Shown: positions 16,791-23,854 of the stretch, one piece after another
How positions within the stretch are numbered: position 1 is the first letter of the stretch
Layout of the letters: every line of letters starts with the position of its first letter
Assembly: GCF_947488945.1 (NCBI RefSeq)
Contig: NZ_CANLBS010000008.1
Span: 284,534-348,533 of the forward strand
Length of the DNA: 64,000 bases
Source: an uncultured Streptomyces sp.
GTDB taxonomy: Bacteria > Actinomycetota > Actinomycetes > Streptomycetales > Streptomycetaceae
Direction: 5' to 3'
Notes under the pieces: generated by a model
Seen by the model: only the letters and a program-made list of their open reading frames with translations
Told to the model about the DNA's origin: nothing
Databases searched by the model: none
Made by a program: the position numbers and the translations under genes

Positions 16791-17369
16791 TCAGGAGATG
16801 ACCGGCTGGCTGCTCACCGCGTACGAGGCGACGAAGCTCGCCACGTCACCGGTGTTGATCAGGCCGAGGCAGCTCGCCGAGGTGGCCTTGAGACCGGTGC
16901 CGACGCCCGTGAGGTTCAGCTTCTTGGTGGTGTTGCCGTAGTTGCCGTTGGCCGTACCCGTGAAGGTGGCGGTGCAGCCGGTGCCGGTGATCTTGGCGGA
17001 GATGCCGCTGACGTTGCCGGTCACGGTGGAACCGCTGATGGACGTGGCGTTGATCTTCCACGGCGTCACGGTCATCGCCACGGTGAAGGGGATGCCGAGG
17101 ACGTTGCAGCCGGAGAAGGTGATCGAGGTGATCGTGCCGACCTGGTTGGTCGTGCTCGACGCCAGGGACCCGGCCGCCGTGCTGGAGGTGCAGGTGAGGG
17201 TGGCGTTCGGGACGCTCAGCGACGGGTTGGGCGCCGTGGCCGTGTAGGGGCCGGACGGGGTGACCGTCCACGGGGCCTGGGCGCCGGCCGAGGCCGACGA
17301 CACGGTCATGCCGAGGGCGGCGGAGGCGGCGGCGAAGACGAAGGCGGCTCTGCGGGCAAGGGTGTTCAC
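16791..17369 (-). CDS. Small secreted protein, paralogue of the 190-aa neighbour
   Basis: 192 residues. The signal peptide ends near S-A-S-A (residue 29), then A-Q-A-P-W-T-V-T-P-S-G-P-Y-T. It keeps the same four cysteines and the motif L-A-S-S-T-T-N-Q as its paralogue at 16080-16652. The GTG at 17369 is chosen because it begins the signal peptide; a GAAGGG site lies about nine bases upstream. The frame is open much further upstream but is arginine/proline-rich and not protein-like. The exported products may be structural envelope or extracellular proteins; this is inference from secretion and gene neighbourhood only. Confidence 0.85.
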   Translation of the reverse strand: MNTLARRAAFVFAAASAALGMTVSSASAGAQAPWTVTPSGPYTATAPNPSLSVPNATLTCTSSTAAGSLASSTTNQVGTITSITFSGCNVLGIPFTVAMTVTPWKINATSISGSTVTGNVSGISAKITGTGCTATFTGTANGNYGNTTKKLNLTGVGTGLKATSASCLGLINTGDVASFVASYAVSSQPVIS

Positions 17370-17462
17370 GGTTCGTTTCCCTTCGGAAGGCAGTATCCCG
17401 ATCCGGACATACTCCGCCGCACGAGCAGCGGGAATCCGGTGGGGACAAGGGGTGTGACGTGG

Positions 17463-17482
17463 CAGTCCGCCCTGACGGACTG
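17463..17482. promoter_or_regulatory. Palindrome CAGTCCG-N6-CGGACTG, possible operator or attenuator
   Basis: Perfect 7-bp arms, about 95 bases upstream of the GTG of the 192-aa secreted-protein gene. It could be a repressor site or an mRNA leader hairpin. Confidence 0.4.
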
Positions 17483-17808
17483 CGCGACCGCTTGCGTTCG
17501 GCGATGACGCTACGGGCGGGTAACGTTGCTCCGCAATACTCGGTTCAAAGAATCTCCGCCTCAACGCCTTTCTTGGGAACTCTTGTGGAACTACGAGCAG
17601 GGCGAGCGCGATTCTTGTCGCGAAGTGAGCAATCCGGGGCCCGGAACAAGCCGCTCCCCCGCCGCACGACCCCCAGGACCGCGCCGCGCGCCCACGACTC
17701 CCCATGTCAGAGGGGGCATGGCCGGTGGCTCGACGCTCCCCGACGGCAGCCGGCCGTCCCCGCACCGCCGGACACGGACGCCCTGCCCACCGCACCGAAT
17801 TCACCGCC

Positions 17809-17824
17809 CCGGAGAATTCTCCGG
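17809..17824. promoter_or_regulatory. 16-bp perfect palindrome CCGGAGAATTCTCCGG
   Basis: An uninterrupted palindrome, 320 bases upstream of the PucR-type regulator gene. Its shape suits a dimeric DNA-binding protein; the identity is unknown. Confidence 0.4.
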
Positions 17825-18144
17825 AAATGCGTGGGCACCGTTGAACGGGACCCATTCACCGACTCTACGGAATACGAGGAAGGCGTCGGCCGGCCCGTCG
17901 GCGGAGTCTTACGATCCTCTTAGGGTTGCCTTCCTCGGGGCGCGCGACGGCGCACTTCTTCCCGCCGTGGCCGAAACTCGCCACCGTCAAAGACGGCGTA
18001 CGCATTTGCTGCTGTCACAACGGTGTCCCCGGGGACGCGGGTGCCTTATGTTCGGGTTCCCACTAGGTATGCACCTGACGGCCCGTGGGGAGCGCTCTCC
18101 CACCGGCCGCCCCCGTCGGGCACCGGAGAGCAAGGGGTCTTGGA

Positions 18145-19362
18145 ATGCCGGCAGTCTCACAGCCCTCGGACCTGGGGGAACCGCTGGGACCACTGCCCCA
18201 GGAGTTCGCCACCATCGTCCGCCCCGAACTGCCCAGCCTGATCAAGGAGATCGGGCTGGAGGTCACCCGCGCCTACCCGGAGTACGCCCGCCTCCTGGAG
18301 GGCCCGTACGGCGAGGGCATCCGGGTGGGCGTCGAGCAGAGCATCTCCGTCTTCGTCGAGCAGGTGGCCCGCCCCGCGACGCCGTCCCCGCTCCGGGACG
18401 AGATGTGCCGCCGGTTCGGCCGGTTCGAGGCGTACGAGGGACGCACCCTCGACCAGCTCCAAGGTGCCTACCGGCTGGGCGCGCGGGTCGCGCTGCGCCG
18501 GGCCCGCAAGATCGGCCGGCGCTACAACCTCTCCCCCACCATGATGCTCACCTTCGCCGACGCCCTGTTCACCTACGTCGACGAGCTCGAAGCCCTCTCC
18601 CGCGAGGGGTATTCGGAGGTCCGCGCGGCCTCCGACGACCACACCGAGACGCTGCGACGGCGTCTGCTGCACCTGATCCTCGCCGGGCATCCCGCACCCG
18701 GCAGCGCCATCGCGGAGTTGTGCGAGCAGACCGGCTGGACGATGCCGGAGCGGGTGACCATGGTCGCGCTGCGCCCGTCCGGCGAGCAGGGGCAGCTGGC
18801 GCTGGACCGGGACGTGCTCGCCGACCTCACGGATCCCCAGCCGAACCTGCTGATACCGGGCCCGTTCGACGACGCGCGAAGACGGATGCTCGAACTCGCC
18901 CTTCCCGGAGTGCCGGCGGTCGTCGGACTCACCGTGGCCGCCCCGCACGCCTCCGACTCGGTCCGCTGGGCCCGCCGGGTCCTCGACCTGGTCGACACCG
19001 GGGTCGTCGACGACGCGCCGCTGATCCTGGCCGAGGACCACCTCGTCACCCTGTGGCTGATGTCGGACCCCGCCCTGCTCGACCAGTTGGCACAGCGGGA
19101 ACTGGCCCCGGTGGCCCACATCAGCACCACCCGCCGCGAACGGCTCGTGGAGACCCTGCGGATCTGGCTGGACACCCGCGGCACCGCCGCCCAGATGGGA
19201 GCACTCCTCGACGTGCACCCGCAGACGGTCCGGTACCGGATGCGCAACCTGGAGTCCATCTTCGGCCGGCAGCTCATCGACCCCGAGCGCAGGTTCTCCA
19301 CCGAGGCGGTGTTACGCGGGCTCCGACTGCGGGCGCGCGGCGGCTCCGGCGGGCCGCAGTGA
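18145..19362 (+). CDS. PucR-family transcriptional regulator
   Basis: 405 residues. The N-terminal half (about 20-180) is a helical RsbRD-like sensor region. The middle resembles a GGDEF-like PucR regulatory fold. The C-terminal helix-turn-helix (about 325-395) carries the family pattern T-L-R-I-W-L-D-T-R-G-T-A-A-Q-M-G-A-L-L followed by H-P-Q-T-V-R-Y-R-M. Such proteins are usually activators of nearby catabolic genes. It lies between the mce/secreted-protein region and the SCP2/acyl-CoA dehydrogenase pair, so it is a good candidate to control lipid or sterol use here. The ATG at 18145 has AAGGGG upstream; an alternative start 60 bases earlier is less likely. Confidence 0.9.
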   Translation: MPAVSQPSDLGEPLGPLPQEFATIVRPELPSLIKEIGLEVTRAYPEYARLLEGPYGEGIRVGVEQSISVFVEQVARPATPSPLRDEMCRRFGRFEAYEGRTLDQLQGAYRLGARVALRRARKIGRRYNLSPTMMLTFADALFTYVDELEALSREGYSEVRAASDDHTETLRRRLLHLILAGHPAPGSAIAELCEQTGWTMPERVTMVALRPSGEQGQLALDRDVLADLTDPQPNLLIPGPFDDARRRMLELALPGVPAVVGLTVAAPHASDSVRWARRVLDLVDTGVVDDAPLILAEDHLVTLWLMSDPALLDQLAQRELAPVAHISTTRRERLVETLRIWLDTRGTAAQMGALLDVHPQTVRYRMRNLESIFGRQLIDPERRFSTEAVLRGLRLRARGGSGGPQ

Positions 19363-19558
19363 GAAGCACATCCCGTACCCGAAGTCAATTCGTCGCCGCG
19401 TAAAGCGACATAGGCGGTCAGTCCCAAACGGTTGCGGCACCAAGACGTTTCCGGCGAGAAACCCGGAAGCGTGTGCCGTAGACAGGAGGAGTCGGCAGCC
19501 TGCCCCGGCGGCCGAGCATCGCACCGCCGCCTGCCGATCCACCGAGAAGGAAGTACCG

Positions 19559-19822
19559 ATGACCGCCCCCCACCTCCTCGTGCCCGTGCCCATTCCGGAC
19601 AGCGTCGCCGCGCTGATCGGCTCCTGTCTGCCCGAGCACATCCTGCGGGCGGAGGTCGACGCGGCCTGTGCGGAGCGCGAGATCCTGCGGTTCCGCGGGC
19701 CGCGCCTCGGCATCGAGGACCAGGCGGACCGGGAACAGGCCCTCTCCGACCTGGCCCGCGCCAACAAGGTGCTCGCCGCGCACCACCCCCGGCTGACGGT
19801 CCGTCACCGGGCCGCCTGGTAA
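19559..19822 (+). CDS. Small hypothetical protein, 87 aa
   Basis: 87 residues beginning with a hydrophobic/proline stretch (H-L-L-V-P-V-P-I-P-D) and continuing as an amphipathic helical protein rich in Ala, Arg and Glu. No signal peptide, cysteine cluster or DNA-binding motif is seen. An AGAAGGAAG ribosome site precedes the ATG, and codon positions show the expected high G+C at the third base, which supports coding. It lies between the PucR gene and the SCP2 gene, in the same direction. Function is unknown. Confidence 0.65.
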   Translation: MTAPHLLVPVPIPDSVAALIGSCLPEHILRAEVDAACAEREILRFRGPRLGIEDQADREQALSDLARANKVLAAHHPRLTVRHRAAW

Positions 19823-19892
19823 CCGTCACCGGTTCCGTCCGACCGGCATTGCGGACGCACGTCGCTTGCGCGGCCGCTTCCGGCGCGATTAC

Positions 19893-19923
19893 CTTACTCA
19901 AAAGTAAGTTTACTACGGAGTAA
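19893..19923. promoter_or_regulatory. Two tandem TTACT-N4-AGTAA palindromes, probable operator
   Basis: The first site is CTTACT-CAAA-AGTAAG (19893-19908) and the second TTACT-ACGG-AGTAA (19910-19923). Their centres are 16 bp apart. The second ends ten bases before the SCP2 GTG and overlaps its ribosome site region, so a bound protein would block transcription or translation. Sites of this size are typical of TetR-type repressors; the repressor is not in the window. AT-rich here against a GC-rich background. Confidence 0.7.
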
Positions 19924-19932
19924 GGAACTGGC

Positions 19933-20406
19933 GTGGCCGACCACAGCAGCGGCAACCTCACCGACGAACTCGCCGCCCTCGACTTCGCCGCCGTCTCCCC
20001 CGAGGAGTTCGCGCGGATCGTCAAGGGGCTCTCCGCCAAGCAGCTCGCGGAGGTCATGCACGGGGAGTTGCGCCTGCGGGTGCTCACCGCCGTCTTCGAC
20101 CGGATGAAGCAGCAGTTCCGGCCCGAGGCGGCCGGACAGCTCAAGGCGCTCATCCGCTGGAAGATCACCGGTGAGAGCGACGAGGTCTTCGAGACCGACA
20201 TCGCCGGCGGCGCGTGCGAGATCCGCCGGGGCCGCTCCGAGGCGGAGCCGCGTACCACCCTGGTCATGGCCGACCCCGACTTCCTCAAGCTCGTCTCCGG
20301 CAACGGCAACCCGGTGACGATGTTCATGATGCGCAAGCTCAAGGTCGTCGGCGACGTCGGGCTGGCGTCGGGGCTCACCCGCTACTTCGACATACCGAAG
20401 GCCTGA
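19933..20406 (+). CDS. SCP2 sterol-carrier domain protein
   Basis: 157 residues matching the SCP2 sterol-binding fold. The C-terminal two thirds hold the pattern W-K-I-T-G, then E-T-D-I-A-G-G-A-C-E-I-R-R-G, a P-R-T-T-L-V-M-A-D-P-D-F-L segment and the closing K-L-K-V-V-G-D-V-G-L-A helix. The protein binds or shuttles hydrophobic ligands such as sterols or fatty acyl-CoA in the cytoplasm. The GTG is preceded by AAGGAA. Ten bases separate it from the acyl-CoA dehydrogenase gene, so the two form an operon. The tandem operator upstream implies tight repression until a lipid signal appears. Confidence 0.9.
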   Translation: MADHSSGNLTDELAALDFAAVSPEEFARIVKGLSAKQLAEVMHGELRLRVLTAVFDRMKQQFRPEAAGQLKALIRWKITGESDEVFETDIAGGACEIRRGRSEAEPRTTLVMADPDFLKLVSGNGNPVTMFMMRKLKVVGDVGLASGLTRYFDIPKA

Positions 20407-20415
20407 GGGGCGGCC

Positions 20416-21642
20416 ATGAGCTTCTTCTCCCTCGCCCTGACCGAGGAACAGCGGGACCTGCGGGACTGGGTGCACGGCTTCGCCGCGGACGTGGTGCGCC
20501 CGGCCGCCGCCGAGTGGGACGCCCGCGAGGAGACCCCCTGGCCGGTCATCCAGGAGGCCGCCCGGATCGGCCTCTACGGTTTCGAGTCGCTGGCCGACAT
20601 GTACGGCGACCCGACGGGGCTCTCCCTCCAGATAGCCAACGAGGAACTGTTCTGGGGCGACGCCGGCATCGGCATGGCCCTCTTCGGCACCTCCCTCGCC
20701 GTCGCAGGGATCTTCGCCTCCGGTACGCCCGACCAGCTCGCCGAATGGGTGCCGCAGTGCTTCGGTGACGAGGACGACCCGAAGGTGGCCGCCTTCTGCG
20801 TGTCCGAGCCGCAGGCAGGTTCCGACGTCTCGGCGATGCGCACCCGCGCCCGCTACGACGAGGCCGCCGACGAGTGGGTGCTCACCGGGCAGAAGGCGTG
20901 GATCACCAACGGCGGGATCGCCGAGGTCCACGTGGTGGTGGCCTCGGTCGACCAGGAGCTGGGGGCCCGCGGCCAGGCCGCCTTCGTCGTCCCGCCCGGC
21001 ACCCGTGGGCTGGAGGCCGGCCGGACCATCAAGAAGCTGGGCCTGCGCGCCTCGCACACCGCCGACCTCTTCCTCGACGACGTACGCGTACCGGGGCACT
21101 GCCTGCTCGGCGGAAAGGAGAAGCTGGACGCCCGCCTCGCCCGCGCCCGCGAGGGCGCCTCCGGCCGCGGCGGCGGCCGGGGTCAGGCCGCGATGGCCAC
21201 GTTCGAGGTCAGCCGCCCCACCGTCGGCGCCCAGGCCCTGGGCATCGCCCGCGCCGCGTACGAGTACGCCCTCGAATACGCCGGTCAGCGCGAGGCCTTC
21301 GGACGCCCCATCGTGGAGAACCAGTCGATCGCCTTCGCCCTGGCCGACATCCGCACGGAGATCGAGGCGGTACGCCTGCTCATCTGGCAGGCCGCCTGGA
21401 TGGCCCGCAACGAACAGACCTTCGACGCCGGCCAGGGCTCCATGTCCAAACTGCGCGCGGGCGAACTCGCGGTCACCGCCACCGAGAAGGCCGTACAGAT
21501 CCTCGGCGGCGCGGGCTACAGCCGCGAGCACCCGGTGGAGCGCATGTACCGGGACGCCAAGATCTACACCATCTTCGAGGGCACCAGCGAAATCCAACGC
21601 CTGGTCATCGCCCGCGCGATCACGGGGCGGCAGATCCGTTGA
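20416..21642 (+). CDS. Acyl-CoA dehydrogenase
   Basis: 408 residues with the normal three-part fold: an N-terminal helical domain, a middle beta domain with F-C-V-S-E-P-Q-A-G-S-D (FAD/substrate loop) and W-I-T-N-G, and a C-terminal helical domain. The catalytic base is the Glu in I-F-E-G-T-S-E-I-Q, near residue 388. It oxidises an acyl-CoA at C2-C3, passing electrons to ETF via FAD. About 20 extra residues rich in Gly, Arg and Ala lie before the C-terminal domain (R-E-G-A-S-G-R-G-G-G-R-G). It is coupled to the SCP2 gene, with a GAGGGG ribosome site. Context suggests sterol side-chain or fatty-acid breakdown. Confidence 0.93.
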   Translation: MSFFSLALTEEQRDLRDWVHGFAADVVRPAAAEWDAREETPWPVIQEAARIGLYGFESLADMYGDPTGLSLQIANEELFWGDAGIGMALFGTSLAVAGIFASGTPDQLAEWVPQCFGDEDDPKVAAFCVSEPQAGSDVSAMRTRARYDEAADEWVLTGQKAWITNGGIAEVHVVVASVDQELGARGQAAFVVPPGTRGLEAGRTIKKLGLRASHTADLFLDDVRVPGHCLLGGKEKLDARLARAREGASGRGGGRGQAAMATFEVSRPTVGAQALGIARAAYEYALEYAGQREAFGRPIVENQSIAFALADIRTEIEAVRLLIWQAAWMARNEQTFDAGQGSMSKLRAGELAVTATEKAVQILGGAGYSREHPVERMYRDAKIYTIFEGTSEIQRLVIARAITGRQIR

Positions 21643-21778
21643 GGGGGCGTAGGGCGCGGTTGCGTGGTGTTGTTCGGGCCTTCGCGGGGGACTTCGTCTC
21701 GCCAATTATCCACGATCCGGGTAGGTCCGGGTGAGCTTGCCAGACCGTAGTGTCACCGCGCATCCACCCACTGGCCGG

Positions 21779-22327
21779 ATGACGAGACGAGTTCTGTACC
21801 TGATCGCTTGCGCTGCCGGCCCGACCGAGCACATCGACGAAGGGGTGCGGCAGGCGCAGGCCCGCGGCTGGGACGTGTGCCTGGTGCTGACACCGTCGGC
21901 GGTGCGCTGGTGGGAGTCGCGGATGGGCGAATTGGAGGCGCTGACCGGGCACCGGGTGCGGTCGCAGTACAAGGTGCCGGGCGAGCGGGACGCCCTGCCG
22001 AAGGCGGACGTGATGTTGGTGGCGCCGATCTCGTCCACGACGCTCAACAAGTGGGGCAACGGGATCGCCGACACCCTGGCCATCGGGCTGCCGTCGGAGG
22101 CCGTGCACATGGGTGTGCCGGTCGCGGTGATGCCGTACTTCAACCAGGCCCAGGGAGCCCAGCCGGCCGTGGCCCGGAGTCTCGCGGACTTGCGCGGGCA
22201 AGGGGTACTCGTCCTCGACGGTCCTGATGGGTACCAGTCGCACCCGCCGAAGCAGGGGGATCCGGCGTCGTTTCCGTGGCATCGGGCGTTGGACGCGATC
22301 AGCAATCTTGCCAGTCCGGCCATGTGA
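21779..22327 (+). CDS. Flavoprotein (phosphopantothenoylcysteine decarboxylase-like)
   Basis: 182 residues, a single flavodoxin-like Rossmann domain of the PPC decarboxylase/EpiD superfamily. Features include the start R-R-V-L-Y-L-I-A-C-A-A-G, a P-S-A segment, A-P-I-S-S-T-T-L-N-K-W-G-N-G-I-A-D-T-L (the family's FMN/active-site Asn-x-x-G-x-x-D region) and V-A-V-M-P-Y-F-N. The usual catalytic His is not obvious. Stand-alone copies in streptomycetes are of unknown substrate. I preferred the ATG at 21779 because the domain begins there; a GTG at 21731 would add 16 residues. A good ribosome site is lacking for both. Confidence 0.8.
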   Translation: MTRRVLYLIACAAGPTEHIDEGVRQAQARGWDVCLVLTPSAVRWWESRMGELEALTGHRVRSQYKVPGERDALPKADVMLVAPISSTTLNKWGNGIADTLAIGLPSEAVHMGVPVAVMPYFNQAQGAQPAVARSLADLRGQGVLVLDGPDGYQSHPPKQGDPASFPWHRALDAISNLASPAM

Positions 22328-22607
22328 GCCGGTCGCATGCCCCTCCCCCGACGCCGCGCACCCGCCGACCGTGGTGAACTCGGCCCTGCGCGCTCTGCTG
22401 CAAGCGCACGACGGGCAGCTGGGGGCGAAGGGGCGACGGGAGTGCCTGAGCAGAGGCGGTCGTCCAGCAGCCCACACGCCCTGACCGGCCCGGCGCAACG
22501 CGTGGCATAGTGGCTCGGCTCGGAGCGTTCGTCCCGAACCGCACCGTCGGACATGCCGTTGGCGCGCATGGTCCTGTCCGACCAGCGCTCCGGGCAGGGC
22601 TGTTCTT

Positions 22608-23255
22608 CTACCTGGTGCTGGTGACGATGCTGATCAGGTCGGTGAGCGTGCTGATCGACCAGTCCGCCGCCTCGGTCACCTCCGGGGCGTCCGCCCACCA
22701 GTACCCCCAGGGACCACGGCGCAGATGCGCGGCGCGGAGCCCGGCCGCTTTCGCCGGATGGACGTCGTTCGCCGGGTGGTCGCCGACGTACAGGGTCCGG
22801 TCGGCGGGAGCTCCGGAGACGTCGAGGACACGGGCGAAGAACGTCGGGTCAGGCTTGGCCGCGCCCCACTCCGCCGAGGTGACGACGAGGTCGGCGGGCA
22901 ACTCCAGGGCCCGCAGCAGGCGGCCCATTTTCTCCGTCTGGTTGCCTGCGACGATGACGCGGACACCGAGCACGCGCAGCCCCGCCAGCGCGGGGCGCAC
23001 ATCCGGGTACAGGTCCGCCTCGCCCAGCTCTTCCCCCCGGCCCGCAGCTTCGCGGGCCGCGTACTCGGTGTCGATGTCGATGCTGGGACGCACCAGGCGC
23101 AGGGCGTCGGAATTGTCCCGGCCGTTGACGACGGCCGCGCCGACGAGGGCGCTGACCGTGTGCCGTGGGACGCCGAGCCAGTCGGCCCAGGAGGCCCAGT
23201 AGCGGTCGTCGCGGACCAGGGTTTCGCCGACGTCGAGGACGATGGTGTCAATCAC
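22608..23255 (-). CDS. HAD-superfamily hydrolase
   Basis: 215 residues with the HAD order: motif I near the start (I-V-L-D-V-G-E-T-L, nucleophile Asp8), motif II (V-I-V-A-G-N-Q-T, with Asn where Ser/Thr is common), motif III Lys in A-A-K-P-D-P and motif IV in Y-V-G-D-H-P-A-N-D. The second acid of motif I is Glu rather than Asp, as in several phosphatase or dehalogenase relatives. It probably removes phosphate from a small metabolite. The start is GTG with a weak ribosome site. It is isolated on the minus strand between a convergent flavoprotein and an unrelated small gene. Confidence 0.85.
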   Translation of the reverse strand: MIDTIVLDVGETLVRDDRYWASWADWLGVPRHTVSALVGAAVVNGRDNSDALRLVRPSIDIDTEYAAREAAGRGEELGEADLYPDVRPALAGLRVLGVRVIVAGNQTEKMGRLLRALELPADLVVTSAEWGAAKPDPTFFARVLDVSGAPADRTLYVGDHPANDVHPAKAAGLRAAHLRRGPWGYWWADAPEVTEAADWSISTLTDLISIVTSTR

Positions 23256-23347
23256 CTGTCGAGCCTAGGGGCGGGTGCGGACTGCGGGTGCCCGGCTCCA
23301 ACCCCCCGGAGGTCTGCCGGCGCGGCGGCCCGGAGTACGACCGTCGG

Positions 23348-23665
23348 TCAGCGCGAGAGTTCTTCGGCCGCCGCGTGTCCGGTGCGCACGATGCCGCGCA
23401 GTTGGCTGCGCTGCTCCTTGTCGATCACACCGGCCTTCTTCGCGCCGTCGAGGAGCATTTCCACCATCTCCATGGCGACGCGCAGGGATGCCGCGGTCTC
23501 CGGGTGGGTGAGCGTCTGCTTGTGGTGCTGGTAGAGCGCTTCCCACGTCTCGACCATCTTCCGCTGCTTGTCGCTCTCGGAGGCAGGCGCCTTCCGCCGT
23601 TCCTCGGTCGCGGGTTCGGGCGCGAAGAGCGGTATCACGTTGTCAGGAAGATCGTCGAAGTGCAT
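23348..23665 (-). CDS. Hypothetical helical protein, 105 aa
   Basis: 105 residues, acidic start M-H-F-D-D-L-P-D-N-V-I-P-L-F followed by a long charged helical region. No membrane segment or cysteine. The ATG has a GGGAGAG site about nine bases upstream. It lies 189 bases downstream of the 436-aa hydrophobic/coiled-coil protein on the same strand and could be its partner, but the gap makes an operon uncertain. I do not recognise the family. Confidence 0.7.
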   Translation of the reverse strand: MHFDDLPDNVIPLFAPEPATEERRKAPASESDKQRKMVETWEALYQHHKQTLTHPETAASLRVAMEMVEMLLDGAKKAGVIDKEQRSQLRGIVRTGHAAAEELSR

Positions 23666-23854
23666 GCGACAGTCTCTCCCGGAAAGAGCGGAAGGAGAAA
23701 TCCCAGGTCAGCGCCTCAGGTCCGCCGAGGGAGGGGTCGCAGCCCCGGCGCGACGCTGCGAGATCCCGCGAACCGGTCGTTGCCCACCTTCTGTTTTGGG
23801 ACGGCCGCGCCCAGAAACGTCGTGGACACGCCCGATCCCTGTCCACCGAATCGA

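Larger units (their letters stand above)
17370..18144. other. 775-bp non-coding region with two palindromes
   Basis: No gene is supported. It contains the palindromes at 17463-17482 and 17809-17824 and a GTAAC...CCGCAATAC element at 17520-17539 that recurs at 12647-12665. It should hold promoters for the minus-strand secreted-protein gene and the plus-strand PucR regulator. Confidence 0.55.

Noticed and set aside
17911..17935. Partial likeness to an iron box (TTAGG...) near the PucR gene
   Set aside because: Too many mismatches to the 19-bp iron-box consensus.
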